From positions 1-15,875 of the forward strand of contig CAMLSF010000092.1 of assembly GCA_946482615.1 (NCBI GenBank): 15,875 nucleotides of DNA, in the 5' to 3' direction. Below are positions 7,219 through 13,725 of this stretch, in pieces. Position numbers and translations under genes: made by a program. This DNA comes from an uncultured Chromatiaceae bacterium (GTDB lineage: Bacteria > Pseudomonadota > Gammaproteobacteria > Enterobacterales > Alteromonadaceae). Each line of letters begins with the position of its first letter. Position 1 is the stretch's first letter. The notes beneath the pieces are model-generated. The model was not told the origin of the DNA. It did no database searches and saw only the letters and a list, made by a program, of their open reading frames with translations.

Positions 7219-9435
7219 ATGTCTTTGCCCTTCGTACTTAAAGCCACAACTTTGTTGCCTGCGCTCTCTCGCCCCAATCACATAGGACGACTATGTTCAT
7301 GGGGACTCGTTTACTTGTCGCCTCGTTGTGACTTCAATTACTTTGGGAAAAAAGTTTCTTATTTATCTCTGGCCATACTGGCCGCTGTATCCACCACTGT
7401 GAGTGCCGAAGAAAATCCTGTATCCGAACAAGCGGTAGAACGCATTCTGGTGCAAGGGGATTTTCGCAAGCTTGAGTTGCAAAAGCTGCCTGGCAGTATT
7501 CAGGTGCTGAGTCAGCAGGATATCAGCCGTCAGAATGCCCAACATTTAGATGATTTACTGCAACAAGCCGCCAACGTGAACTTTTCGGCTGGTGCGTCCC
7601 GTGGTCGTTTTTTGCAAATTCGTGGCATAGGCGAGCGCAGTGAGTTTGTTGACAGCATCAATCCTTCGGTGGGCGTGCTGATTGATGGTATTGATTATTC
7701 GGCTTTAGGTGTCAGCTCTTTGGCTGATGTGCAACAAGTGGAGATATTCCGCGGCCCGGAAGCCACCCGCTTTGGTGCTAATGCGATGGCCGGTATGCTG
7801 AATTTAACCTCCAATGATCCTGGTTTTGAAAGCGAAGGCCAGTTGGCTGCGACTCTGGCTAACTACGATAGCTACCAGCTAAGCGGCGCTTACAGCAATG
7901 CGATAAACGAGCAGTGGGCTTATCGGGTAGCAGCTGATCATCAAAGCTCAGATGGTTTTATCGACAACAGTTTTTTAAAGCGTGACGATACCAATCATAT
8001 TGACGAAACCTCTGCCCGTGCTGCTTTGCGTTATCTGGCAACGGCTGATTTGACGCTGGATTTTATTGGTCATTACCGTGATATCAATAATGGTTATGAC
8101 GCCTTCTCGTTGGATCGAGACCGCACCACCTTATCGGACAATCCGGGCCAGGATGAACAGCAAAGCCGTGCTTTGGCGCTGAAGGCTGATTATCAGGGCT
8201 TAAGCTGGGCTAATCTTTATACGCAGTTGAGTGGCCTGACGGCTGATACCGACTATGGTTTTGATGAAGACTGGAGTTATGAAGGGATCCATCCTGACGG
8301 TTACGCTACGACAGACCGCTATTTACGGGCTCGTGATCAGTGGAGTCTGGAACAACGCTTTTTAGGCAAAGAGCAGACAGACTGGGTTGCAGGTTGGTAT
8401 GCCAGTGGCCAGCAAACGGATTTAGAACGTCAGTTCTGGAACTGGGATTTATGGCAGGCGGCGCAGTTTTTCAGTGACTTTAAACGGCAGAACCTGGCCT
8501 TGTTTGGGCAGTGGTCTACAGAATTGGCGGATGGCTGGACTTTAACCTCTGGCGCCCGCGCTGAACGTTATGACGATGAATACAGTGACAGCAATGGCAT
8601 AGCTCAAAAAAACAACGAACTGATGTGGGGCGGCAAACTGAGTTTAAGTTTAGCTGTAACAGATTCTGCCAGTCTGTACCTGCTGGGTTCGCGGGGATAC
8701 AAAGCAGGTGGTGTTAACGGTGAAGCTTTGGGTAAAGCGCAGGGTAGTGGCTCTGAAGATTTGGCAGATTACTTAAACAGCAAAGCTAATTTCTCACCTG
8801 AGACGTTGTGGAATGCCGAATTTGGGGTGAAAGCCAGCTCTGCTGATCAGCGTATCGTCAGCCGGGTCGCGTTATTTGCCATGTGGCGCGACGAGATGCA
8901 GGTCAACAGCTGGGTTACCCGTGACCAGTCTTTTATAGGTTTTATTGATAACGCCGCCTCAGGCCGGAATCATGGGCTGGAAGCGGAAAGCAGGCTGCAA
9001 CTGACAGACAGCTGGACTTTGTTTGCCAATGCTGCCTGGCTGGAGAGTGAAATCCGTGGTTTTGTCACCGAAGAGGGCGTCGATAAAACAGGTCGTGATC
9101 AGGCCCATGCACCCAGGTATCAATATAGTGTCAGCAGTGAGTGGTTACTGACCTCTGATCTTAGTTTTAACCTGGGTCTGCAAAGCAAAGCGGCCTTTTA
9201 TTATTCCGACAGCCACGACTCCCGTTCAGAGCAAATGCATTTAGTGAACCTGCGTCTGCAGTACCAGTGGGATGAGCTGCAACTGGCGCTCTGGAGTCGC
9301 AATGCCCTGGATGAAGACTATGGCGTTCGAGGCTTTTATTTTGGTAACGACCCAAGGGACGGTTACGAGCCTCATACCTATGAACAGCTGGGTGAACCTC
9401 GTCGTATAGGTGTCTCTGCCAGTTACCAGTTTTAA
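7219..9435 (+). CDS. TonB-dependent outer-membrane receptor, probably for thiamine
   Basis: This 738-residue protein has a plug domain (about 85-200, with SIQVLSQQDISRQNA, IRGIG, VGVLIDGID, VEIFRGPEATRFGANAMAG) and a beta-barrel ending in a C-terminal Phe. VERILVQG (73-80) resembles a TonB box. Ligand thiamine is inferred from the TPP riboswitch and the downstream genes. Residues 4-43 are encoded by a 120-bp palindromic repeat lying in frame. Without them the protein starts MSLKKVSYLSLAILAAVS and has a normal signal peptide cleaved near VSA-EE (61-65). ATG 7219 has GGAG 9 bases upstream and is the natural start. If the long n-region blocks export, TTG 7315 (after GGGGA) could give a shorter signal peptide. 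No frameshift or internal stop is present. Confidence 0.93.
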   Translation: MSLPFVLKATTLLPALSRPNHIGRLCSWGLVYLSPRCDFNYFGKKVSYLSLAILAAVSTTVSAEENPVSEQAVERILVQGDFRKLELQKLPGSIQVLSQQDISRQNAQHLDDLLQQAANVNFSAGASRGRFLQIRGIGERSEFVDSINPSVGVLIDGIDYSALGVSSLADVQQVEIFRGPEATRFGANAMAGMLNLTSNDPGFESEGQLAATLANYDSYQLSGAYSNAINEQWAYRVAADHQSSDGFIDNSFLKRDDTNHIDETSARAALRYLATADLTLDFIGHYRDINNGYDAFSLDRDRTTLSDNPGQDEQQSRALALKADYQGLSWANLYTQLSGLTADTDYGFDEDWSYEGIHPDGYATTDRYLRARDQWSLEQRFLGKEQTDWVAGWYASGQQTDLERQFWNWDLWQAAQFFSDFKRQNLALFGQWSTELADGWTLTSGARAERYDDEYSDSNGIAQKNNELMWGGKLSLSLAVTDSASLYLLGSRGYKAGGVNGEALGKAQGSGSEDLADYLNSKANFSPETLWNAEFGVKASSADQRIVSRVALFAMWRDEMQVNSWVTRDQSFIGFIDNAASGRNHGLEAESRLQLTDSWTLFANAAWLESEIRGFVTEEGVDKTGRDQAHAPRYQYSVSSEWLLTSDLSFNLGLQSKAAFYYSDSHDSRSEQMHLVNLRLQYQWDELQLALWSRNALDEDYGVRGFYFGNDPRDGYEPHTYEQLGEPRRIGVSASYQF
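7228..7347. repeat. Palindromic repeat element, copy 1, inside a coding region
   Basis: This 120-bp element matches 13479-13598 without gaps, at about 98 of 120 positions by hand count. The core CATAG (7282-7286) and CTATG (7291-7295) around GACGA is a hairpin, flanked by CCCCA and TGGGG, and the outer parts are roughly inverted. It starts CCCTTCGTACTT and ends AATTACTTTGGG. It occupies codons 4-43 of the receptor gene exactly. The form suggests a REP- or MITE-like element; no transposase is present in the window. Confidence 0.85.
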
Positions 9436-9456
9436 GCAGATTTAAAGGAATAGTTG

Positions 9457-9705
9457 ATGAAATTATCTATTGAAATCAGTAAGTACCCACTGACCAGTGA
9501 TTACATAGAGCCTATCAAAGGTTTTATTGAACTGTTAAACACCAATCCGAATGTGCTGGTCATCACCAATACACTGAGTACCCAGGTGTTTGGTGACTAC
9601 GATGAAGTGATGGCCTTATTGCAGCAGGGTATTCGCTGGTCTTTTGAAACCTACGGTAAAGTGGTGTTTGTGGTGAAGTTTTTGCACGGTGATTTGCGGC
9701 CATGA
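9457..9705 (+). CDS. Small thiamine-binding-type protein (YkoF/MTH1187-like)
   Basis: An 82-residue protein starting MKLSIEISKYPLTSDYIEPI. ATG 9457 has AAAGGAA 6 bases upstream and is preferred over the in-frame TTG immediately before it. The pattern of an initial strand, a helix (PIKGFIELLNT), a strand (VLVITNTLSTQVFGDY), a second helix (DEVMALLQQGIRWSFETYG) and a final strand (KVVFVVKFLHG) fits the ferredoxin-like YkoF/MTH1187 thiamine-binding family, which I assign from memory of such sequences. There is no signal peptide, so it should be cytoplasmic, perhaps receiving thiamine after import or sensing it. It lies 21 bases after the receptor gene, and its TGA overlaps the next ATG (ATGA), so the genes are coupled. 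Confidence 0.82.
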   Translation: MKLSIEISKYPLTSDYIEPIKGFIELLNTNPNVLVITNTLSTQVFGDYDEVMALLQQGIRWSFETYGKVVFVVKFLHGDLRP

Positions 9706-10328
9706 CGGATCCATGGTGGCAGCTGTTTAGCGGCTGGCAAACTCTGACTCAGCTGGAGCTGGCGGCGACTTTGTCAGCGCTGGCATATGTGCTGCTGGCG
9801 ATGAAACAAAGTTTATGGTGCTGGCCTGCCGCTTTGCTTAGTACTTTGTTGTACACCCATATAATGTGGCACTCCGCATTGTTATCCGATGCGCTGCTGC
9901 AGCTGTATTATGCCGGTATGGCGCTTTATGGCTGGTACAGCTGGCGTCAGCAACAGCAGTTATTACCGGCAGGGCAGTCGGGCATGACGGAATGGTCAGC
10001 CAGCACTCATCTGAATTTAATTGGCTGCACTGCCATAGCCGGATTGGTGCTGGGCTATCTGATGGACCAGTACACCCATGCTGATTTTGCCTACATAGAT
10101 GCGCAAACCACGGCTTTTAGTGTGATGACGACCTATCTGGTGGCCCGCAAAGTGGTATCCAACTGGTTGTATTGGGTAGTGATAGATGCGGTCTGTATTT
10201 ATGTCTATATACAAAAACATCTGTATTTTACGACGGCACTTTTTGTACTCTATACCATCATTGCCCTGATCGGATTTTTTGTATGGCGCAGCAGCTATCA
10301 GCAACAACAGCAGACAGAGCCCGTGTGA
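9702..10328 (+). CDS. pnuT: PnuC-family transporter, probably thiamine (PnuT)
   Basis: The 208-residue protein has about seven membrane segments (from residue 17 to about 195). PnuC-family features are visible: QLYYAGMALYGWYSW (67-81), with aromatic Tyr/Trp residues that line the substrate site, and the related second-half segment NWLYWVVIDAVCIYVYIQK (152-170), consistent with the internal duplication of SWEET-like folds. PnuC proteins carry nicotinamide riboside by facilitated diffusion; TPP-regulated members (PnuT) carry thiamine. The substrate is inferred from the riboswitch and operon. Facilitated diffusion needs trapping by phosphorylation, which the next gene can supply. The start overlaps the previous stop by 4 bases, and the C-terminus is a Gln-rich cytoplasmic tail. 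Confidence 0.9.
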   Translation: MTDPWWQLFSGWQTLTQLELAATLSALAYVLLAMKQSLWCWPAALLSTLLYTHIMWHSALLSDALLQLYYAGMALYGWYSWRQQQQLLPAGQSGMTEWSASTHLNLIGCTAIAGLVLGYLMDQYTHADFAYIDAQTTAFSVMTTYLVARKVVSNWLYWVVIDAVCIYVYIQKHLYFTTALFVLYTIIALIGFFVWRSSYQQQQQTEPV

Positions 10329-11176
10329 TCTGGCAGTTATGCCAGCAACTGGAGTTTTTTGCTGATCACCAGCCGCTGCTGTTAAAGCAACTGACCCAGG
10401 GCCACAGGACCAGCTCCTATCAGGTGCAGACTGACAAAGGTCATTATGTAGTACGCCACTATGGTCCGTCTGTATTGGGGGTATGCCGGCAGCAGGAATT
10501 ACGTTGTCAGCATGCCGCTGCAGCTGCAGCGTTAGCGCCGGCGCCTTTATGTCTGAACAACCATCAGCGCATGCTGATCACTGAGTTTTTACCGCAAGCT
10601 CACCCAGCTTCGGCTCTCTATATCCGACAGCATCTGCCCACTTTGGCTCAACAGCTGGCGACTTTGCATCAGTTGCCCGTACAGACTGCTGTGCTGGACC
10701 CCTGGCTGTATTTACAACAACTAAAAAAGCAGCTGGAACCGCATTGGACAACCCAAGCGCAAAAAATTTGGCAGCCTTTAATCACCGCAGCCCGTGATCT
10801 GCAGTATTTTCAGGCCGATATTGGCCTTTGTCATATGGATTTGCATGCGCAGAATATGTTGCTGTGGCAGCAGAAGTTATGGCTGATTGATTTTGAATAC
10901 TGCCAGCTGGCGGATGTGGTGTTTGATTTAGTGGCACTGATAGTTCAGTTTGAGTTATCAGAGCCTGAACAACAGCAGTTACTGGATAGTTACAGAGCAT
11001 CCAGAGGGCCAGGCTGCAGTACGCAGTTATTGGAGAAGGTTGGGCTGGCAAAAGTGGTGTACGCAGGTTTTTGTTGGTTATGGTACTGGCAGGAACAGCT
11101 GGATAATCAGGATCCCAGATACAAACAAGCCGCAGCAGACTGTTACCAGCTTTTACTGCGGCTTGTCCGGACCTAG
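10283..11176 (+). CDS. Aminoglycoside-phosphotransferase-fold kinase, probably thiamine kinase (ThiK-like)
   Basis: The 297-residue protein has the APH/choline-kinase fold. The catalytic loop HMDLHAQN (184-191) contains the general-base Asp and the Asn, and IDFEY (202-206) supplies the metal-binding Asp. The C-terminal part (VVYAGFCWLWYWQEQL) resembles that of E. coli ThiK, which phosphorylates thiamine to TMP. Here that activity is inferred from the operon: PnuT-type import plus phosphorylation traps the vitamin. Direct pyrophosphorylation cannot be excluded. The frame opens at 10172, but earlier codons lie deep within pnuT. ATG 10283 overlaps pnuT by 46 bases; GTG 10325 would give a GTGA overlap and 283 residues, and is a serious alternative. 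Confidence 0.87.
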   Translation: MAQQLSATTADRARVIWQLCQQLEFFADHQPLLLKQLTQGHRTSSYQVQTDKGHYVVRHYGPSVLGVCRQQELRCQHAAAAAALAPAPLCLNNHQRMLITEFLPQAHPASALYIRQHLPTLAQQLATLHQLPVQTAVLDPWLYLQQLKKQLEPHWTTQAQKIWQPLITAARDLQYFQADIGLCHMDLHAQNMLLWQQKLWLIDFEYCQLADVVFDLVALIVQFELSEPEQQQLLDSYRASRGPGCSTQLLEKVGLAKVVYAGFCWLWYWQEQLDNQDPRYKQAAADCYQLLLRLVRT

Positions 11177-11180
11177 AGTG

Positions 11181-11363
11181 TTAAAGTCCGCCTAAACGCT
11201 CAGCCAGAATTTTGTAGCGTTTTACATCTTCCTCATCAAACACAGGTTTTCCTTGTTCATCCTTGCCATGAGCAACCAGCAGATTTTCGCGCGCCAAACG
11301 TTCGACACGGATCTCCTGAATTCCTAAAAAGGCAGCGACCTGTGCGACATTGAGTATTGCCAT
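11181..11363 (-). CDS. Small helix-turn-helix DNA-binding protein (excisionase/MerR-like)
   Basis: A 60-residue protein beginning MAILNVAQVAAFLGIQEIRV. The pattern of an N-terminal hydrophobic strand, a helix-turn-helix (VAQVAAFLGIQEIRVERLARE), a wing-like VAHGKDEQGKPVFDEEDVKRY and a final helix fits the HTH_17/excisionase-type winged domain. AGGAAA lies about 6 bases before ATG 11363. It converges on the kinase gene, with only 4 bases between the stops. No integrase, attachment site or phage gene is nearby, so it is more likely a small chromosomal regulator than an active excisionase. Its targets cannot be read from the sequence. Confidence 0.8.
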   Translation of the reverse strand: MAILNVAQVAAFLGIQEIRVERLARENLLVAHGKDEQGKPVFDEEDVKRYKILAERLGGL

Positions 11364-11616
11364 AATGAGTTTCCTGCAGTAAGTACTTCAATTAAGTTAA
11401 GCTTATATTTTTATTTTTGTGAATAAAGTTCAACAAGCACAGATGTTTTACTTACTTTTTCAATAAGTGACAACTGAAGATGTCGTTAATTTTGTGTTTT
11501 TTTGTTTTTCTTGTGCTTTATCTTAGTTACATCCAGTTATCATCACTAAAAGCTGGTTTTAGAGCAAAGAAGTCTGTTGAACCGGCACTGGTCTTTTATT
11601 TATTCCTTTAATCTCA
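11364..11616. other. Intergenic AT-rich region without a supported gene
   Basis: Between the helix-turn-helix gene and the nhaB upstream hairpins the sequence is AT-rich, with a T-rich run near 11490-11515. I see no credible reading frame, tRNA, or repeat shared with the rest of the window. It probably holds the promoter of the helix-turn-helix gene (read leftward), but no box pair is convincing. Confidence 0.5.
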
Positions 11617-11617
11617 T

Positions 11618-11716
11618 CGCCCTGATGATCCATCTGGACAAAAACGGGGGCGCTAGGTATAACAAACTGAACTACCTGATAATTTCTGTGTTAATTGTCA
11701 TCACCTTTACACAGAA
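11618..11716 (+). promoter_or_regulatory. Three consecutive hairpins upstream of nhaB
   Basis: CGCCC (11618-11622) pairs with GGGCG (11648-11652); AGGTA (11655-11659) with TACCT (11673-11677); and TTCTGTGT (11684-11691) with ACACAGAA (11709-11716), all perfect. They lie one after another, ending 64 bases before the nhaB start. They could be a structured 5' leader, or the last pair could be an operator with a 17-base spacer. I cannot match them to a known riboswitch. Whether they are transcribed depends on where the promoter is. Confidence 0.35.
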
Positions 11717-11745
11717 TTGAACTATGGTAAATAACAAAACATAAA
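11717..11745 (+). promoter_or_regulatory. Candidate sigma70 promoter for nhaB
   Basis: TTGAAC (11717-11722) and CATAAA (11740-11745) are separated by 17 bases, and each matches the consensus at four of six positions. Transcription would begin about 25-30 bases before the nhaB start, leaving the hairpins upstream as possible regulator sites. The match is only moderate. Confidence 0.3.
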
Positions 11746-11780
11746 TCCAACACGCAACAATTCGAACTTGGGTAAACATT

Positions 11781-13361
11781 ATGAAACCATCAGGCATGGC
11801 TTTGGCCTTGTACACAAACTTTCTCGGACAGGCGCCCAACTGGTACAAATTAAGTATCATCGCTTTTCTTTTAATTAATCCCATTTTGTTTTTGCAAAAT
11901 CCCTATATAGCGGGTTGGGCTTTAGTGGTGGAGTTTATTTTTACTTTGGCGATGGCGCTGAAATGTTATCCGTTACAGCCTGGTGGTTTATTAGTGTTGC
12001 AAGCCATTGCGATGGGCATGACCAGTACTACCAAGGTGATGCATGAAATTGAAGTGAATATTGAAGTGATCTTGTTGCTGGTGTTTATGGTGGCAGGTAT
12101 TCACTTTGTTAAAGATCTGCTGCTGTTTGTTTTTACCAAGCTGTTGATCCGGGTTCGTTCAAAAACCAATTTGTCTTTAGCTTTTGTCTGTATGGCCGCG
12201 TTTTTATCTGCCTTTTTAGATGCGTTAACAGTAGTAGCTGTGATTATTGCTGTAGGTATAGGTTTTTACGCGATTTACCACAAAATATCCTCAGGCAAAA
12301 AATTCCCTGACCCACATAACCACAATGAAGATACTGAGGTGGCGGAATTATCCCGTGCCGATTTAGATGCATTCCGTGGTTTTTTACGTAACTTATTGAT
12401 GCACGCTGGTGTAGGTACTGCTTTAGGCGGCGTGTCTACTATGGTCGGTGAACCACAAAACCTGATTATTGCAGAAGCTGTCGGCTGGGGATTCGGTGAG
12501 TTTGCTCTGCGGATGGCGGCAGTCAGTGTACCTGTACTGATTGCAGGTTTACTGACGACCATAGTGCTGGAAAAATTCCGTTTATTTGATTTTGGGGTGC
12601 GTTTACCTGAAACTGTGCAGGATGTCTTACTTGCCTATGACAATTATCAGACCGAACGTATGACGGCTTCTGATGTCAGCAAATTGTGGGTGCAAGGCCT
12701 TATCGCCGTATTGCTGATTATTTGTTTAAGTCTGCATTTGGCCTCAGTCGGCTTAATTGGTTTGATGGTGATTATTCTGGCTACTACCTTCTGTGGTGTG
12801 ACTGATGAACATGCGATAGGTAAAGCTTTTCAGGAGGCTTTGCCTTTTACTTCCTTGCTGGTGGTGTTTTTTGCCGTAGTGGCTGTGATCATCGATCAAC
12901 ACTTATTTAAACCTGTGATTGATTTTGTGTTGACTTTTGATGGCCAGAAACAAATGGCGGTACTGTTTTTAGCTAATGGTTTATTGTCTATGGTCAGTGA
13001 CAATGTGTTTGTCGGCACTGTCTATATCAACGAAGTAAAAGCGGCATGGCAGGCTGGTACTATCAGCCGTGAACAGTTTGAAATGTTGGCTATTGCTATT
13101 AACGCCGGTACTAACCTGCCAAGTGTGGCCACCCCTAATGGTCAGGCCGCATTTTTATTCCTGTTGACCAGCGCATTGGCACCACTGATTCGTTTGTCTT
13201 ATATGAAAATGGTCTGGATGGCTTTGCCTTACACTGTAGTGCTGGCCATAGTGGGTTTATTGTGCACGACCTTCTTGCTGCCTGAAATCACGCATTGGCT
13301 TTATGCCGCAGGTTGGATCGAACATTATGATGCCGCCGCTGCAGCTGCGACAGGACATTAA
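11781..13361 (+). CDS. nhaB: Na+/H+ antiporter NhaB
   Basis: An electrogenic inner-membrane antiporter that exports Na+ in exchange for H+. The 526 residues align with E. coli NhaB from the first residues: [12 protein letters not shown] (13-24), [20 protein letters not shown] (44-63), PGGLL, then [13 protein letters not shown] (142-154), where Asp147 is the residue found important for transport in a Vibrio Nha[17 protein letters not shown] (91-106) and [20 protein letters not shown] are also typical. The colinear N-terminus supports ATG 11781, although only a weak GGGT site precedes it. The protein ends in an Ala-rich tail with His. A strong terminator follows 8 bases later, so nhaB is a single-gene unit. 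Confidence 0.97.
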   Translation: MKPSGMALALYTNFLGQAPNWYKLSIIAFLLINPILFLQNPYIAGWALVVEFIFTLAMALKCYPLQPGGLLVLQAIAMGMTSTTKVMHEIEVNIEVILLLVFMVAGIHFVKDLLLFVFTKLLIRVRSKTNLSLAFVCMAAFLSAFLDALTVVAVIIAVGIGFYAIYHKISSGKKFPDPHNHNEDTEVAELSRADLDAFRGFLRNLLMHAGVGTALGGVSTMVGEPQNLIIAEAVGWGFGEFALRMAAVSVPVLIAGLLTTIVLEKFRLFDFGVRLPETVQDVLLAYDNYQTERMTASDVSKLWVQGLIAVLLIICLSLHLASVGLIGLMVIILATTFCGVTDEHAIGKAFQEALPFTSLLVVFFAVVAVIIDQHLFKPVIDFVLTFDGQKQMAVLFLANGLLSMVSDNVFVGTVYINEVKAAWQAGTISREQFEMLAIAINAGTNLPSVATPNGQAAFLFLLTSALAPLIRLSYMKMVWMALPYTVVLAIVGLLCTTFLLPEITHWLYAAGWIEHYDAAAAAATGH

Positions 13362-13369
13362 GTTGTTAT

Positions 13370-13404
13370 GGATCAGAGGACTAATCCTCTGATCCTTTGT
13401 TTTT
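13370..13404 (+). terminator. Strong Rho-independent terminator after nhaB
   Basis: GGATCAGAGGA (13370-13380) and TCCTCTGATCC (13385-13395) form a perfect 11-base stem with a CTAA loop, followed by TTTGTTTTT (13396-13404). It begins 8 bases after the nhaB stop. On the minus strand the hairpin is equally stable but lacks a comparable U tract. Confidence 0.95.
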
Positions 13405-13435
13405 CCCTCTTCAGCTTGTCATCTGCCGGAACGTC

Positions 13436-13464
13436 TGGACAGCCTTGGTTCAGAAAGGTATAAA
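13436..13464 (+). promoter_or_regulatory. Sigma70-type promoter for the mrp genes
   Basis: TGGACA (13436-13441) and TATAAA (13459-13464) each match the consensus at five of six positions and are separated by the ideal 17 bases. Transcription should start near 13471, just before the palindromic repeat, giving a leader of about 255 bases ahead of mrpA. Confidence 0.6.
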
Positions 13465-13475
13465 GTACGGCATGT

Positions 13476-13601
13476 ATACCCTTCTTACTTGAAGCTGCAG
13501 CTTTGTTGACTGCGTGCTCTAGCCCCAGTCACATAGGACTACTATGCTCCTGGGGTCTCGCGCACTTGTCGCCTCCCTGCAACTCCAATTACTTTGGGTA
13601 T
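13476..13601. repeat. Palindromic repeat element, copy 2, in the mrpA leader
   Basis: A 126-bp imperfect palindrome bounded by ATACCC (13476-13481) and GGGTAT (13596-13601). Inner inverted pairs include ACTTGAAGCTGCAG against the complement of CTGCAACTCCAAT near the other end, CCCCAG against CTGGGG, and a central CATAG and CTATG around GACTA. The 120 bp from CCC to GGG correspond without gaps to 7228-7347. The symmetrical form, two copies and absence of coding capacity suggest a non-autonomous REP- or MITE-like element. This copy has the longer and more symmetrical ends. Confidence 0.88.
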
Positions 13602-13725
13602 CGAATTTTTGGGGTATTTCACCCTCTGTCTGGCGCAAAAGAAATTGTTGCTTGCCATACTGCTTAGGTCGTTTCTTTGTCGACGAAAATGAACGCCATT
13701 AAGCCTGCAAAGAGGACGCAAGTAC
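13602..13725 (+). other. Remainder of the mrpA upstream region
   Basis: These 124 bases hold no supported gene. AGAGGA (about 13711-13716) is the probable ribosome binding site, 9 bases before ATG 13726. Rightward short frames here have no start or codon support. Together with the terminator, promoter and repeat this accounts for the gap between nhaB and mrpA. Confidence 0.5.

Noticed and set aside
10017..10307. Minus-strand frame of 96 codons across pnuT
   Set aside because: It lies opposite pnuT codons, with composition typical of a shadow frame.
11161..11190. CGGAC and GTCCG hairpin between the kinase and the helix-turn-helix gene
   Set aside because: The stem is only 5 bases with a 13-base loop and has no U tract in either direction, so a bidirectional terminator cannot be supported.
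11672..11884. Minus-strand frame of 70 codons over the nhaB start
   Set aside because: It overlaps the promoter and first codons of nhaB in antisense and has no ribosome binding site.
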